Source of the DNA: Chloroflexota bacterium
Lineage (GTDB): Bacteria; Chloroflexota; Limnocylindria; Limnocylindrales; CSP1-4
Assembly (NCBI GenBank): GCA_015478725.1
Contig: JADMIG010000009.1
Span: 40,448 to 104,447 of the forward strand
Direction of reading: 5' to 3'
DNA length: 64,000 nt
Made by a program: the position numbers and the translations under genes. The first letter of the stretch is position 1; each line of letters begins with the position of its first letter. The notes below the pieces were generated by a model, which was not told the DNA's origin, made no database searches, and was given only the letters and a program-made list of their open reading frames with translations. Below, piece after piece: positions 27,179-36,944 of the stretch.

Positions 27179-27710
27179 CGGCGGTCTCCCCCGTCGTGGC
27201 GGACGGCTGACCGGGGATGACGCTCCGCAGCCGGACGCCGCGGCGGGCGCCGAGCTCCTCCGCCGAATGGAGACTGCGGAGCGCCTCGATCGTCGCCCGC
27301 GTCACGTTCACCGGATTCGTGGAACCGTGGGTCTTGGCGAGGATGTCGCGGATCCCGGCGGCCCCGACGACCGCCCGGACGGAACCTCCGGCGATGACGC
27401 CGGTGCCCTGCGAGGCGGGCTTGAGAAGCACCCGGCTGGCCGAGTACTCGGTCCGAACCTCGTGGGGGATCGTCGTCCCGACCATCGGGATCCGGATGAG
27501 GTTCTTCTTCGCGTCCTCGACGCCCTTCCGGATCGCCTCCGGAACCTCACCCGCCTTGCCGAGCCCGACGCCGACATGACCGGCACCGTCGCCGACGACG
27601 ACGATCGCGCTGAAGCTGAACCGCCGGCCGCCTTTGACGACCTTGGCGACGCGGTTGATCTGGACGACGCGCTCTTCGAGCGTCAGCTTGTTGGGGTCGA
27701 TCCTGGGCAC
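27168..27710 (-). CDS. rpsE: 30S ribosomal protein S5
   Basis: 180 residues. [59 protein letters not shown] and [20 protein letters not shown] are S5 signatures. The start is GTG at 27710, just after rplR. S5 sits at the mRNA entry and affects decoding accuracy. Confidence 0.97.
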   Translation of the reverse strand: MPRIDPNKLTLEERVVQINRVAKVVKGGRRFSFSAIVVVGDGAGHVGVGLGKAGEVPEAIRKGVEDAKKNLIRIPMVGTTIPHEVRTEYSASRVLLKPASQGTGVIAGGSVRAVVGAAGIRDILAKTHGSTNPVNVTRATIEALRSLHSAEELGARRGVRLRSVIPGQPSATTGETAGVR

Positions 27711-27729
27711 GTGGTCTGCTCCTTGCCGA

Positions 27730-28092
27730 TCAGAAGTCGAGGCCGGCTTCGCGGGCGGCCTCGGCGAGCGACTTGATCCGCCCGTGGTACCGGAACCCGG
27801 CCCGATCGAAGACGACCCGCTCGACGCCGGCGGACTTCGCGCGTTCGGCGACGAGGCGGCCGACGACCTTCGCCTCCTCCGTCTTCGTCGAACCGGAACC
27901 GCGAAGCTCCTTCTCGACGGTGGAGGCGGCGGCGAGCGTCCGTCCGGACGCATCGTCGATCACCTGCGCGTAGATGTGGTTGAGACTGCGGAAGACCGCG
28001 AGACGCGGACGCTCGCCGGTTCCCGCCAGCGAGAGGCGGATCCGGTGGTGTCGCTTCTGTCGCGCGGCGCCGCGGCTGGCGACCTGCGTCAT
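27730..28092 (-). CDS. rplR: 50S ribosomal protein L18
   Basis: 120 residues. [40 protein letters not shown] and [20 protein letters not shown] are L18; it binds 5S rRNA with L5. Located between rplF and rpsE as in the spc cluster. Confidence 0.97.
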   Translation of the reverse strand: MTQVASRGAARQKRHHRIRLSLAGTGERPRLAVFRSLNHIYAQVIDDASGRTLAAASTVEKELRGSGSTKTEEAKVVGRLVAERAKSAGVERVVFDRAGFRYHGRIKSLAEAAREAGLDF

Positions 28093-28113
28093 CGTCCTCG
28101 TTCCTTCATGGTG

Positions 28114-28665
28114 TTACTTCTTGCCGCCGATCTTGCCGGCCTTGCCGGCCTTGCGGCGGACGACCTCGCCGGTGTAGCGCACGCCCTTGCCCTTGTAGGG
28201 CTCGGGCTTGCGGGTGGATCGGACGGTCGCTGCGACCTGGCCGACAAGCTCCTTGTCGATGCCGACGACCGCGACTCGGGTCGGGTTCTCGACCTCGAAG
28301 CTGATCCCGGACGGCGGATCGATCTCGATCGGATGGCTGTAGCCGAGGTTCAGCAGCAGCCGTTCTCCGACCTTCTGGGCGCGATACCCGACGCCGGTGA
28401 TCTCGAGGCCCTTGCGGTACCCGGTCGAGACCCCGATGACCATGTTCGCCACGAGTGTCCGGGTCAGACCGTGGAGCTGCTTGTGGACCTTCTGTTCGGT
28501 GGGCCGACTCACGAGGATCGTCCCATCCTCCTGGCGCACCGTCATGTCCGGGTGAAGGTCGCGGTGAAGCGATCCCTTCGGCCCGCTGACCGTGATCGAG
28601 CGGCCGTCGATGGCGACGTCCACCCCGGCCGGGACGGCGATTGGAAGGCGACCGATGCGTGACAT
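28114..28665 (-). CDS. rplF: 50S ribosomal protein L6
   Basis: 183 residues with the two L6 alpha-beta repeats: [54 protein letters not shown] and the closing [20 protein letters not shown]. The Lys/Gly-rich end is normal. It sits near the factor-binding region of the 50S subunit. Confidence 0.97.
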   Translation of the reverse strand: MSRIGRLPIAVPAGVDVAIDGRSITVSGPKGSLHRDLHPDMTVRQEDGTILVSRPTEQKVHKQLHGLTRTLVANMVIGVSTGYRKGLEITGVGYRAQKVGERLLLNLGYSHPIEIDPPSGISFEVENPTRVAVVGIDKELVGQVAATVRSTRKPEPYKGKGVRYTGEVVRRKAGKAGKIGGKK

Positions 28666-28671
28666 GCCGCC

Positions 28672-29070
28672 CTACCAGACGTAGGCCAGGACTTCACCGC
28701 CGAGCTCGGCCTTGCGGGCCTGAGCGCCGGTCATGATCCCCTGGCTCGTGCTGATGATGACGATCCCGAGGCCGCCGAGGACCCGCGGGATGTCCGTCTT
28801 CCGGGCATAGACGCGGAGTCCCGGCTTGCTGATGCGTTTCAGGCCCGAGACGACCGGCGCCTTGCCGTCGACGTACTTGAGCGTGAGGTGGAGCGTCAGT
28901 GCAGCGCCCAGCTGCTCCTCGCGAACGTCGGCGATAAAGCCCTCGTCCTTGAGGATGCGGGCGATCTCGCGCTTCGTCCGGGAGGCCGGCACGACCACTT
29001 CCTGATGGCGGGCGCGCGAGGCGTTCCGGACCCTGGTCAGCATGTCCGCGATCGGATCGGAGATGTTCAT
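28672..29070 (-). CDS. rpsH: 30S ribosomal protein S8
   Basis: 132 residues. [40 protein letters not shown] and [20 protein letters not shown] with the terminal GGEVLAYVW define S8. In E. coli S8 represses the spc operon; no obvious mimic was found here. Confidence 0.98.
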   Translation of the reverse strand: MNISDPIADMLTRVRNASRARHQEVVVPASRTKREIARILKDEGFIADVREEQLGAALTLHLTLKYVDGKAPVVSGLKRISKPGLRVYARKTDIPRVLGGLGIVIISTSQGIMTGAQARKAELGGEVLAYVW

Positions 29071-29076
29071 CGGTCC

Positions 29077-29262
29077 CTACCAGCTCGACTTCGTCACGCC
29101 TGGCAGCTCGCCCACGAGCGCACGCTCGCGGAAGCAGATGCGGCACAGCGCGAACCGGCGCATGAACGCCCGCGGGCGTCCACACACCGTGCAGCGGTGA
29201 TACGCCTGCACCGGGTGCTTCGGGGTCCGCTTCGCCTTGGCGATGAGTGATTTCTTGGCCAT
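29077..29262 (-). CDS. rpsN: 30S ribosomal protein S14, zinc-binding short form
   Basis: 61 residues, the short type: [20 protein letters not shown], then the zinc ribbon [20 protein letters not shown] and [18 protein letters not shown]. All four cysteines are present, in contrast to L33 in this window. Lies between rplE and rpsH. Confidence 0.97.
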   Translation of the reverse strand: MAKKSLIAKAKRTPKHPVQAYHRCTVCGRPRAFMRRFALCRICFRERALVGELPGVTKSSW

Positions 29263-29280
29263 GGATCTCCCTCCCCGCGC

Positions 29281-29823
29281 CTAGCCGGCGAAGGGCATGC
29301 CGAGGAGCTCAAGCAGACGCTTGCCCTCCTCGTCGGTCTTCGCCGTCGTCACGATGCTGATCTCCAGCCCGCGGAGACGGTCCACCTTGTCGTAGTCGAT
29401 CTCGGGAAAGGCGAGTTGCTCCCGGAACCCGAGCGAATAGTTGCCGCGCCCGTCGAAGGACTTCGAGGGGATCCCCCGGAAGTCGCGGATGCGTGGCAGG
29501 GCGAGCGACGTGAGGCGGTCGAAGAAATCCCACATCCGCTCTCCGCGCAGGGTGACCATCGCGCCGACCGGATTGCCGGCACGAAGCCGGAACTGGGCGA
29601 TGGACCGGCGCGCCCGCGTCACCACCGGCCGCTGACCGGTGATCGTCGCGAGGTCGCCGGTCGCGGCATCGATGGCCTTGGCGTTCGTCAGTGCTTCGCC
29701 GAGGCCGACGTTCACGACGATCTTCGAGAGGTGCGGGACCTGCATCGCATTCACGTACGAGAACTGTTTCGTGAGCGCCGGTGCGATCTCCCGCGCGTAG
29801 CGCTCCCGGAGGCGGTGCGTCAC
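29281..29823 (-). CDS. rplE: 50S ribosomal protein L5
   Basis: 180 residues from GTG at 29823, which overlaps the rplX stop (GTGA). [56 protein letters not shown] and [20 protein letters not shown] are L5; the central 5S rRNA-binding region is intact. An ATG at 29850 would add nine residues but overlap rplX more deeply. Confidence 0.96.
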   Translation of the reverse strand: MTHRLRERYAREIAPALTKQFSYVNAMQVPHLSKIVVNVGLGEALTNAKAIDAATGDLATITGQRPVVTRARRSIAQFRLRAGNPVGAMVTLRGERMWDFFDRLTSLALPRIRDFRGIPSKSFDGRGNYSLGFREQLAFPEIDYDKVDRLRGLEISIVTTAKTDEEGKRLLELLGMPFAG

Positions 29824-30260
29824 GGCTTCACCTCCAGCGGCTGGCCGCAATGACGGCAGACGCGGACCCGACGCCCGGTGTCGAGGACGGCGTGGGCGAC
29901 CCGGGTGGGCCTGTCGCAGTGGGAGCAGACGACCATGACTCGGCCGATCGGGATCGGCTGGGCGAGATCGAGGATGCCGCCCTGCTGGACCTTCGGCATG
30001 CGGTCGTTCTGGCCACTGCTCTGACGCGGCTTCGTGTGGCGCTTGGCGATGTTGAGCCCGGTCACGACGACCGACGCGTCTGCGAGTGCCTCGGCGGCCG
30101 GGCGATCCCGCCGCGTGCCGATCATCCTGCCGCGCGCCCGACCGGCGACCCGCTCGACGACGCCACGCTTGCCGGCATCCTTGCCGGACAGGACGACGAC
30201 CGTGTCGCCGGTTCGGATCTCCGGCACCTTGGTCGTGCGCCGGGTGATGGCAGCGCGCAT
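29820..30260 (-). CDS. rplX: 50S ribosomal protein L24 with zinc-finger-like C terminus
   Basis: 146 residues; bacterial L24 is usually about 100-115. The KOW core is [20 protein letters not shown], followed by [13 protein letters not shown] and [19 protein letters not shown]. The C terminus carries C-x2-C ([16 protein letters not shown]) and a second C-x2-C ([13 protein letters not shown]), a full zinc-ribbon pattern. Start ATG overlaps the rplN stop (ATGA). Confidence 0.95.
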   Translation of the reverse strand: MRAAITRRTTKVPEIRTGDTVVVLSGKDAGKRGVVERVAGRARGRMIGTRRDRPAAEALADASVVVTGLNIAKRHTKPRQSSGQNDRMPKVQQGGILDLAQPIPIGRVMVVCSHCDRPTRVAHAVLDTGRRVRVCRHCGQPLEVKP

Positions 30261-30628
30261 CACAGCACCTCCGGGGCGAGCGACACGATCTTCATGTAGT
30301 TCCTGTCGCGAAGCTCGCGGGCGACCGGGCCGAAGATCCGCGTCCCACGGGGGTTGCCCTGGTTGTTGATGAGGACCGCGGCGTTCTCGTCGAAGCGGAT
30401 GTAGCTGCCGTCCGGTCGGCCGTACTCCTTCGCCGTGCGGACGATGACGGCCCGGACGACGTCGCCCTTCTTCACCGCGGCGTTCGGAATGGCCTGCTTG
30501 ACACTCGCGACGATGACGTCGCCGACGCCTGCGGTGTTCTTCTGCGAACGGCCCATCACGCGGATGCACTGGATGGTCCGCGCACCGGTGTTGTCGGCGA
30601 CCTTGAGGCGGGACTGCGGCTGGATCAT
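30260..30628 (-). CDS. rplN: 50S ribosomal protein L14
   Basis: 122 residues. [60 protein letters not shown] and [20 protein letters not shown] are characteristic. L14 forms intersubunit bridges. It overlaps rpsQ by an ATGA junction. Confidence 0.98.
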   Translation of the reverse strand: MIQPQSRLKVADNTGARTIQCIRVMGRSQKNTAGVGDVIVASVKQAIPNAAVKKGDVVRAVIVRTAKEYGRPDGSYIRFDENAAVLINNQGNPRGTRIFGPVARELRDRNYMKIVSLAPEVL

Positions 30629-31002
30629 GCCTCGGCCTCGCCCGCATCCGAGCCGTGCTCGCGCCCGGGGTGCGCCGCGCCGTGGATGGCCTCGCTGGTC
30701 GCGGACTCATCGGCGATGAGCTCGCCCCCATGCTCGCCGGCGCGGGCGATCACCTCGATGAGCCGCCAGCGTTTCGTCGCCGACAGCGGGCGGCTCTCCT
30801 CGATGAGGACCGTGTCCCCGACGTGGGCGTCGTTGAGCTCGTCGTGTGCCTTGAATTTCGTCGTCAAGCGGATGACCCGCTTGTAGAGCCGGTGGCGCGC
30901 CAGCCGTTCGACGGACACGACGATCGTCTTGTCCATCTTGTCGCTGACCACGCGTCCGACCTTCGTCTTCCGCTTGCCGTTCACGGTGATCGCTCCTGTC
31001 AT
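30625..31002 (-). CDS. rpsQ: 30S ribosomal protein S17 with C-terminal extension
   Basis: 125 residues; typical S17 is about 85. The OB-fold core has [40 protein letters not shown] and [20 protein letters not shown]. About 38 acidic, Ala/Glu/His-rich residues follow from near residue 88 and look disordered. Between rpmC and rplN. Confidence 0.95.
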   Translation of the reverse strand: MTGAITVNGKRKTKVGRVVSDKMDKTIVVSVERLARHRLYKRVIRLTTKFKAHDELNDAHVGDTVLIEESRPLSATKRWRLIEVIARAGEHGGELIADESATSEAIHGAAHPGREHGSDAGEAEA

Positions 31003-31018
31003 CGCTGATCTCCTCCCG

Positions 31019-31225
31019 TCACGCCGTGCGGGCGCGACCGGCGCGCCGCTCCAGCTGCACGGTGAGGATCCGCGCGATGGTCCGTCGGGCCTGGGAGATG
31101 GTGCTGAAGTCCTTGAGCTGGCGGGTCGAGAGGGCGAACCGCGCCTGCCAGAGTTCCTGCTTCGCTTCGCGGAGGGCGGCCTCCAACTCGGTGTCCGTCA
31201 GGCCGCGGACCTTATCGATGTCCAT
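31019..31225 (-). CDS. rpmC: 50S ribosomal protein L29
   Basis: 68 residues forming the L29 helical hairpin: [40 protein letters not shown] and [20 protein letters not shown]. It overlaps the rplP end by 14 bases. L29 lies beside the exit tunnel, the SRP docking site. Confidence 0.95.
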   Translation of the reverse strand: MDIDKVRGLTDTELEAALREAKQELWQARFALSTRQLKDFSTISQARRTIARILTVQLERRAGRARTA

Positions 31226-31649
31226 CTGTCGCCTCCTGGGCGCCGGGGCGGACGACGACGCGCGTCGCGACGGGGAGCTTGTGACTCGCCAGCCGCATCG
31301 CCTCGATCGCCTCGTCCGGCGCGATGCCCGCCATCTCGAACAGGATCCGCCCAGGCTTGACGACGGCCACCCAGTGATCCGGGGCGCCCTTGCCCGAACC
31401 CATCCGGGTCTCGGCCGGTTTCTTCGTTGCCGGCTTGTCGGGAAAGATCCGGATCCAGATCTTGCCGCCGCGCTTCACCGACCGCGTCATCGCCCGGCGT
31501 GCCGCCTCGATCTGGCGGCTCGTGATCCAGGCGGGCTCCATCGTCGCAAGCCCGTAGTCGCCGAAGGCGACCGTGTGGCCCCCCTTGGCGATGCCGGACA
31601 TCCGGCCACGCATGACCTTGCGGTGCTTGACCCGCCGCGGCATGAGCAT
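31212..31649 (-). CDS. rplP: 50S ribosomal protein L16
   Basis: 145 residues. [80 protein letters not shown] and [20 protein letters not shown] are L16. The final residues are basic/acidic extra. It reaches toward the A-site tRNA elbow. Confidence 0.97.
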   Translation of the reverse strand: MLMPRRVKHRKVMRGRMSGIAKGGHTVAFGDYGLATMEPAWITSRQIEAARRAMTRSVKRGGKIWIRIFPDKPATKKPAETRMGSGKGAPDHWVAVVKPGRILFEMAGIAPDEAIEAMRLASHKLPVATRVVVRPGAQEATDGHR

Positions 31650-31652
31650 CGG

Positions 31653-32339
31653 TCAGGCCCCCTGGGCAGCGACGGCCGCCGCCTGTGCCGCTGTGAGCTC
31701 GCGCGGGGTGCGCTCGGGCTGGATGTCGCCGCGATAGATCCAGACCTTCACACCGATCCGGCCGTACGTCGTGTGGGCATGGACCTGGCCGTAGCTGATG
31801 TCGGCACGGAGCGTGCCGAGCGGGATCCGCCCTTCGCGATCCCACTCTCGCCGACCCATCTCCGAACCGCCGAGGCGCCCGGCGACGGCGATCTTCACAC
31901 CCTTCGCCCCGGCCTTCATCGTCCGTTGGATCGACTGCTTCATCGCCTTCTTGAAGGCGATGCGGCGGCTCAGCTGCTGGGCGATGTTCATGGCGACGAG
32001 GTAGGCGTCGAGCTCCGGCTGGCGGATCTCCTTGATCTCGAGCTTGACCTTGCGCTTGGTCAGCGCGCTGATCTGATTGCGGAGGATCTCGACGTTCGCT
32101 CCGCCCTTGCCGATGACGATGCCGGGCTTGGCGGTGTGGATCGTTACCGTGACGTGGTTGATGCCGCGCTCGATCTCGACGCCGCTGACGCTCGCGTTCG
32201 CGAGTCGCGTGCCGACGAGCTTGCGGACCGCGATGTCCTCCTGGAGGAGCGCGGTGTAGTCCTTGTCGGCGTACCACTTCGCGGTCCAGGTGCGCGAGAC
32301 ACCGAGCCGGAAGCCGTACGGGTGGACCTTGTGTCCCAT
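31653..32339 (-). CDS. rpsC: 30S ribosomal protein S3
   Basis: 228 residues. MGHKVHPYGFRLGVSRTWTA, the KH-domain GIVIGKGGANVEILRNQISA, and the C-terminal GRLGGSEMGRREWDREGRIP and ISYGQVHAHTTYGRIGVKVW are S3. It forms part of the mRNA-entry helicase with S4 and S5. Confidence 0.98.
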   Translation of the reverse strand: MGHKVHPYGFRLGVSRTWTAKWYADKDYTALLQEDIAVRKLVGTRLANASVSGVEIERGINHVTVTIHTAKPGIVIGKGGANVEILRNQISALTKRKVKLEIKEIRQPELDAYLVAMNIAQQLSRRIAFKKAMKQSIQRTMKAGAKGVKIAVAGRLGGSEMGRREWDREGRIPLGTLRADISYGQVHAHTTYGRIGVKVWIYRGDIQPERTPRELTAAQAAAVAAQGA

Positions 32340-32342
32340 GCG

Positions 32343-32681
32343 TCAGGCCTCCCGGTCCGCGACGACGACGGTAATGTGCGTCATCGGCTTGTGGATCGGG
32401 AACGCCCGACCCTGCGCCCGCGGGCGGAACCGCTTGATCGTCGGGCCCTCATCGGCATGGGCCTCGAAGACGAACAGGTCCTCGGCGGACAGGTTGTGGT
32501 TGTTCTCCGCGTTCGCCGTCGCGCTCTTGAGCACGGCGGCGATGTCACGGGCGGCATGCTGCGGCATGAACCGGAGGGCGGCCGCGGCCTCACCGACCGG
32601 CCGGCCGATGATCGCCTTCGTGACGAGTCCGGCCTTGCGGGTGGAGCCACGGAGATACCTGGCGGTGGCGGATACGCGCAT
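32343..32681 (-). CDS. rplV: 50S ribosomal protein L22
   Basis: 112 residues. VSATARYLRGSTRKAGLVTK, IGRPVGEAAAALRFMPQHAA and the tunnel hairpin region IKRFRPRAQGRAFPIHKPMT then HITVVVADRE match L22. The hairpin that lines the macrolide-binding exit tunnel appears complete. Confidence 0.96.
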   Translation of the reverse strand: MRVSATARYLRGSTRKAGLVTKAIIGRPVGEAAAALRFMPQHAARDIAAVLKSATANAENNHNLSAEDLFVFEAHADEGPTIKRFRPRAQGRAFPIHKPMTHITVVVADREA

Positions 32682-32695
32682 CGGGTCGACCGCTC

Positions 32696-32980
32696 CTACT
32701 TCAGCGACGTCGAACGTTCGGTGTGCTTGCCATGCCCGCGGTAGGTGCGGGTCGGGCTGAACTCACCGAGTCGATGGCCGACCATGTTCTCGGACACGTA
32801 GACCGGAACATGCTTCTTGCCGTTGTAGACCGCGATCGTGTGGCCGATGAAGTCGGGGAAGATGACGGACGCTCGAGACCAGGTCTTGACGACCTTCTTC
32901 TCGCTGCGCTTGTTCATCTCCTCGACGCGCCCCTTCAGACGCGCCTCGACGAACCAGCCCTTCTTGACGGATCGTGACAT
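32696..32980 (-). CDS. rpsS: 30S ribosomal protein S19
   Basis: 94 residues. [60 protein letters not shown] and [20 protein letters not shown] are S19, which pairs with S13 in the head. Confidence 0.98.
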   Translation of the reverse strand: MSRSVKKGWFVEARLKGRVEEMNKRSEKKVVKTWSRASVIFPDFIGHTIAVYNGKKHVPVYVSENMVGHRLGEFSPTRTYRGHGKHTERSTSLK

Positions 32981-32998
32981 CGCTGCTCGTCCTCGCCC

Positions 32999-33826
32999 TT
33001 ACTTCCGATGCCGGCTGCGGACGATGAGCCGTCCGGTGGTCTTCGCCCGGCGGGTGCGATAGCCCATGGCGGGCTTGCCCCACGGTGTCTTCGGTGGCAT
33101 GCCGGTGGGGCTCTTGCCCTCGCCGCCACCGTGCGGATGGTCGCGCGGGTTCATGACGACGCCGCGCACCTCAGGCCGTTGACCGAGGTGGCGGGCGCGA
33201 CCCGCCTTGCCGAGATTCTGGTTCTCATGGTCGAGGTTGCTCACCTGCCCGACCGTCGCCATGCAGCGGAGCGAGAGGCGACGGACCTCGCCGGACGGCA
33301 TCCGCACCTGGGCGAAGTCGCCCTCCTTGGCGAGGAGCTGCGCCGAGACCCCCGCCGATCGGACGATCTGACCGCCCTTGCCGGGCACGAGTTCGATGTT
33401 GTGGATGGTCGTGCCGAGCGGGATGTTGGCGATCGGGAGCGCGTTGCCGATCCGTGCCTCCGCCTCGGGCCCGGCCACGACGACGTCGCCGACCTTGAGT
33501 CCGTGCGGGAGCAGCATGTAGCGCTTCTCGCCGTCCCGATAGTGGAGGAGGCCGATCCGGGCGGACCGGTTCGGGTCGTACTCGATCGTGGCGAGGCGAG
33601 CGGGTACGCCGGCCTTGTCGCGCTTGAAGTCGATCTTCCGATAGTGCTGCTTCTCGCCGCCGCCGCGATGACGGACCGTCAGCCGGCCAGCGTTGTTCCG
33701 ACCGGAACCGCGCGTCTGGGCCTCGAGGAGCGGCTTGTACGGTTCCCGGGTCGTGATCTCCTCGAACGTCGAGCGGGTCATCCCGCGGAGTCCCGGGGAG
33801 GTGGGCTTGTAGGTGCGGAGGGGCAT
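32999..33826 (-). CDS. rplB: 50S ribosomal protein L2
   Basis: 275 residues from ATG at 33826 ([20 protein letters not shown]). [40 protein letters not shown] and the peptidyl-transferase-proximal [20 protein letters not shown] with its invariant His are present, ending [11 protein letters not shown]. The frame extends further upstream into rplW, which I reject. Confidence 0.98.
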   Translation of the reverse strand: MPLRTYKPTSPGLRGMTRSTFEEITTREPYKPLLEAQTRGSGRNNAGRLTVRHRGGGEKQHYRKIDFKRDKAGVPARLATIEYDPNRSARIGLLHYRDGEKRYMLLPHGLKVGDVVVAGPEAEARIGNALPIANIPLGTTIHNIELVPGKGGQIVRSAGVSAQLLAKEGDFAQVRMPSGEVRRLSLRCMATVGQVSNLDHENQNLGKAGRARHLGQRPEVRGVVMNPRDHPHGGGEGKSPTGMPPKTPWGKPAMGYRTRRAKTTGRLIVRSRHRK

Positions 33827-33828
33827 CG

Positions 33829-34152
33829 TCAGACTCCCTCGAAGAATTCGATCTTCTGGCCGGCCGCCAGGGTGACGATCGCCTTCCGCCACGGCGTGGT
33901 GTGACCGACGATCCGACCGCGTCGCGTGCCGCGACGCTTCTCCTTCGCCTTCGTCGTCAGGACGTTCACCCCGACGACGGTCACGCTCTCCTTGCGGTAC
34001 AGCTCCTCGATCGCGGCCTTGATCTGGATCTTGTTGGCGTCGCGATGGACCTCGAAGGTGTAGCGATGCTTCGGCTCACGGGTGGAGAGGTCGATCGACT
34101 TCTCGCTGATGACCGGCCGGATGACGATCTCGCTGGCGGTGAGCGTGCTCAC
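33829..34152 (-). CDS. rplW: 50S ribosomal protein L23
   Basis: 107 residues. [40 protein letters not shown] and [20 protein letters not shown] match L23 at the tunnel exit, the docking point for trigger factor. ATG overlaps the rplD stop by four bases. Confidence 0.97.
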   Translation of the reverse strand: MSTLTASEIVIRPVISEKSIDLSTREPKHRYTFEVHRDANKIQIKAAIEELYRKESVTVVGVNVLTTKAKEKRRGTRRGRIVGHTTPWRKAIVTLAAGQKIEFFEGV

Positions 34153-34772
34153 GCGTACACCTCCGTCATCCGGGCGAGGGCCGGCTGTTCGATGAGGACC
34201 AGATCCGCCTTGAGGAGGTCGACGACGTTCAGGGAGTCGGCGAGGATGACCTCAACGGTCGGCACGTTGCGTGACGAGAGCTCGAGGCGCTCGTTCCGGC
34301 CCGGCGCGACGACGAGCACGCGGCCGCTCGCCCCGAGTGCGGCCAGCACGCCCACGAAGTCCCGCGTTCGCGGCGCCTCGAGACCGAACGTGTCGATGAC
34401 GCGCACCGCGTCCGCTCCGAACTTGGCGGTGAGAGCACCGCGGAGCGCGAGGCGCTTCATCTTCCGGGGCAGCCGCTGCGCGTACGACCGCGGATGCGGC
34501 CCGAAGACGACACCGCCGCCTCGATAGTGCGGCGCGCTGATGTGCCCCTGGCGTGCCCGACCGGTGCCCTTCTGTCGGTACGGCTTCCGGCCGCCGCCGC
34601 GGACCTCGCCGCGGGTCTTGGAGTCGTGCGTCCCGAGGTGGCGCCCGGCGAGCTGCGCGGTGACGACCTGGTGGAGGACGGCCGCGTTCACCGGCGCCGC
34701 GAACAGCGCGTCGGCGAGGTCGACGGTTCCGATCGAGGCGCCCGTCCGGTCGTACAGGGTGGTCTGCGGCAT
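34149..34772 (-). CDS. rplD: 50S ribosomal protein L4
   Basis: 207 residues. The tunnel loop KTRGEVRGGGRKPYRQKGTG followed by RARQGHISAPHYRGGGVVFG, the core KMKRLALRGALTAKF and the C-terminal VEVILADSLNVVDLLKADLV are L4. In enterobacteria L4 represses the S10 operon; no leader of that kind is visible since tuf lies directly upstream of rpsJ. Confidence 0.97.
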   Translation of the reverse strand: MPQTTLYDRTGASIGTVDLADALFAAPVNAAVLHQVVTAQLAGRHLGTHDSKTRGEVRGGGRKPYRQKGTGRARQGHISAPHYRGGGVVFGPHPRSYAQRLPRKMKRLALRGALTAKFGADAVRVIDTFGLEAPRTRDFVGVLAALGASGRVLVVAPGRNERLELSSRNVPTVEVILADSLNVVDLLKADLVLIEQPALARMTEVYA

Positions 34773-34773
34773 C

Positions 34774-35385
34774 TCAGGCCTTCTTCACGAGGATGAGCGC
34801 GTTGCGGGCGCCGGGCAGTGAGCCCTTGACGAGGAGGAGGTTCCGATCCGCATCCGTGCGGATCACGCGGAGCTTCTTGCCGGTCGCCCGATGGTCGCCC
34901 ATGTGGCCGGCCATCCGCATCCCCTTGTAGACACGACCGGGCGTCGTGCCCGGTCCGATCGAGCCGGGTTCGCGATGGTGGTCCGATCCGTGGGTCTTGG
35001 GACCACGCTTGAAGTGGTGGCGCTTGATGTGGCCGGCGAAGCCCTTGCCCTTCGAGACCCCGGTGACGTCGACGAGGTCTCCGGCGGCGAACACCTCGGC
35101 GACCCCGAGCTGCTGGCCGACTTCGTAGCCGTCGACGCTCGGCAGCCGGAACTCGCGGATCGTCGCGACCTGCGGCAGGCCCTTGAGCTGGCCCGCCTCC
35201 GGCTTCGTCAGTCGCCTGGCGGGTTCCGCGCCGACCTGGACGGCCGTGTAGCCGTCGCGCTCCGTCGTCCGGAGCCGGGTGACGACGTTCGGTTCGACGG
35301 CGAGGACGCTCACCGCGACCATCGTCCCGTCGTCCTGGAAGACCTGGGTCATGCCGACCTTGCGGCCGATCAATCCGATGCTCAT
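34774..35385 (-). CDS. rplC: 50S ribosomal protein L3
   Basis: 203 residues. [20 protein letters not shown], the [20 protein letters not shown] loop that reaches the peptidyl-transferase centre, [20 protein letters not shown] and [17 protein letters not shown] are L3. It follows rpsJ by seven bases. Confidence 0.98.
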   Translation of the reverse strand: MSIGLIGRKVGMTQVFQDDGTMVAVSVLAVEPNVVTRLRTTERDGYTAVQVGAEPARRLTKPEAGQLKGLPQVATIREFRLPSVDGYEVGQQLGVAEVFAAGDLVDVTGVSKGKGFAGHIKRHHFKRGPKTHGSDHHREPGSIGPGTTPGRVYKGMRMAGHMGDHRATGKKLRVIRTDADRNLLLVKGSLPGARNALILVKKA

Positions 35386-35392
35386 CGCGGTG

Positions 35393-35701
35393 TCACATCT
35401 TGATCTCGATGTCGACGCCCGCTGCCAGCGAGAGTCGCATCAGGGCATCGACGGTCTTCGAGCTCGGATCGAGGATGTCGACGAGCCGCTTGTGGGTGCG
35501 GATCTCGAACTGTTCCCGACTGTCCTTGTCGATGAACGGCGAGCGGAGGACGGTGAACTTCTCGATGCGGGTCGGCAGCGGCACCGGACCGACGACGTCG
35601 GCACCGGTCCGCTGGGCCGTCTCGACGATCTGGGCCGCCGACTGATCGAGCAGCCGGTGATCGTAGGCCTTGAGGCGGATCCTGATCCGCTGCTTCGCCA
35701 T
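35393..35701 (-). CDS. rpsJ: 30S ribosomal protein S10
   Basis: 102 residues. [60 protein letters not shown] and [18 protein letters not shown] are S10/NusE, which also binds NusB and NusG. ATG at 35701; the longer frame upstream is only read-through of the end of tuf. Its first three codons are shared with rpmG, the gene after the other tuf copy. Confidence 0.98.
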   Translation of the reverse strand: MAKQRIRIRLKAYDHRLLDQSAAQIVETAQRTGADVVGPVPLPTRIEKFTVLRSPFIDKDSREQFEIRTHKRLVDILDPSSKTVDALMRLSLAAGVDIEIKM

Positions 35702-36901
35702 CGTCCTACTCGATGATGCTGACGATGGCGCCGGCGCCGACGGTCCGGCCACCCTCGCGGATGGCGAAGCGCTGGCCGGTCTCGAGGGCGATCGGGGTGA
35801 TGAGCTCGACGGTCATCTCGACGTTGTCGCCGGGCATGATCATCTCGGCGCCGTCGGGCAGGCCGATCGCCCCGGTGACGTCGGTCGTGCGGAGGTAGAA
35901 CTGCGGCCGGTAGCCGTTGTAGAAGGGGGTGTGCCGCCCGCCCTCGTCCTTGGTGAGGACGTAGACCTGGGCGCTGAACTTCGTGTGAGGCTTGACCGAG
36001 CCCGCCTTGGCGAGGACCTGGCCGCGCTCGATCTCGTCGCGCTCGATGCCCCGGATGAGGCAGCCGACGTTGTCGCCGGCGCGGCCCTCGTCGAGCAGCT
36101 TCTTGAACATCTCGACGCCGGTGACGACGACCTTGCGGGTCGTCTTGACCCCGATGAGCTCGACCTCGTCGCCGACCTTGACGATGCCGCGCTCGATGCG
36201 CCCGGTCGCGACCGTGCCGCGACCCTTGATCCCGAAGACGTCCTCGACCGGCATGAGGAAGGGCCGGTCGATCGCCCGCTCGGGGGTCGGAATGTAGCTG
36301 TCGACGGCATCCATGAGGGCCGCGATCGGGGCATATGCCGGGTTCGCCGGATCGTCGGGCGCCTCGAGGGCCTTGAGGGCGCTGCCGCGCACGACGGGGA
36401 TGTCGTCGCCCGGGAACTGGTACTTGCTGAGGAGCTCGCGGACCTCGAGCTCGACGAGGTCGAGCAGCTCGGGGTCGTCGACCGCGTCGACCTTGTTGAG
36501 GAAGACGACGATGTACGGGACCTCGACCTGGCGGGCGAGGAGGATGTGCTCGCGGGTCTGGGGCATCGGGCCATCGGTCGCGGCGACGACGAGGATCGCG
36601 CCGTCCATCTGGGCGGCACCGGTGATCATGTTCTTGATGTAGTCGGCATGGCCCGGGCAGTCGACGTGAGCGTAGTGGCGCTTGTCCGTCTCGTACTCGA
36701 CGTGGGCGATCGCGATCGTGATCCCCCGCTCCCGCTCCTCGGGCGCGTTGTCGATCGTCTCGAACGCGCGGTACTCCGCCTCACCCTTGAGTGCGAGGTA
36801 CTTCGTGATCGCCGCCGTCAGGGACGTCTTGCCATGGTCGATGTGACCGATCGTCCCGATGTTGACGTGCGGCTTGGTGCGCTCGAACTTCTTCTTCGCC
36901 A
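35693..36901. repeat. direct repeat, tuf unit copy 1 (1209 bp)
   Basis: This 1209-base stretch matches 52143-53351 (offset 16450) with no mismatch that I could find, and long unrelated frames in both copies translate identically. It covers the whole tuf gene apart from the first base of the start codon, the short gap after its stop, and the first three codons of the downstream gene. Both copies are in the same orientation. Confidence 0.9.
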
Positions 36902-36902
36902 T
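35706..36902 (-). CDS. tuf: elongation factor Tu, copy 1 (ATG start)
   Basis: EF-Tu delivers aminoacyl-tRNA to the ribosome. The 398-residue GTPase has G1 [14 protein letters not shown], switch I ending [14 protein letters not shown]3 [14 protein letters not shown]4 NKVDAVDD and G5 [10 protein letters not shown], then domains 2 and 3 ending [19 protein letters not shown]. It lies between fusA (42-base gap) and rpsJ. Its sequence is identical to the copy at 52156-53352 except for the first base of the start codon. It differs from the second copy only in context: this one belongs to the str-S10 run. Confidence 0.98.
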   Translation of the reverse strand: MAKKKFERTKPHVNIGTIGHIDHGKTSLTAAITKYLALKGEAEYRAFETIDNAPEERERGITIAIAHVEYETDKRHYAHVDCPGHADYIKNMITGAAQMDGAILVVAATDGPMPQTREHILLARQVEVPYIVVFLNKVDAVDDPELLDLVELEVRELLSKYQFPGDDIPVVRGSALKALEAPDDPANPAYAPIAALMDAVDSYIPTPERAIDRPFLMPVEDVFGIKGRGTVATGRIERGIVKVGDEVELIGVKTTRKVVVTGVEMFKKLLDEGRAGDNVGCLIRGIERDEIERGQVLAKAGSVKPHTKFSAQVYVLTKDEGGRHTPFYNGYRPQFYLRTTDVTGAIGLPDGAEMIMPGDNVEMTVELITPIALETGQRFAIREGGRTVGAGAIVSIIE

Positions 36903-36944
36903 CGTGGCTGCTCCTGGCTCCTCTCCCGCGCGGGGACGTGCGGC

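Noticed and set aside
35393..35752. The same 17-residue N-terminal prefix on the S10 and L33 open frames
   Set aside because: It is an out-of-frame reading of the identical 3' ends of the two tuf genes. The true starts are at 35701 and 52151.
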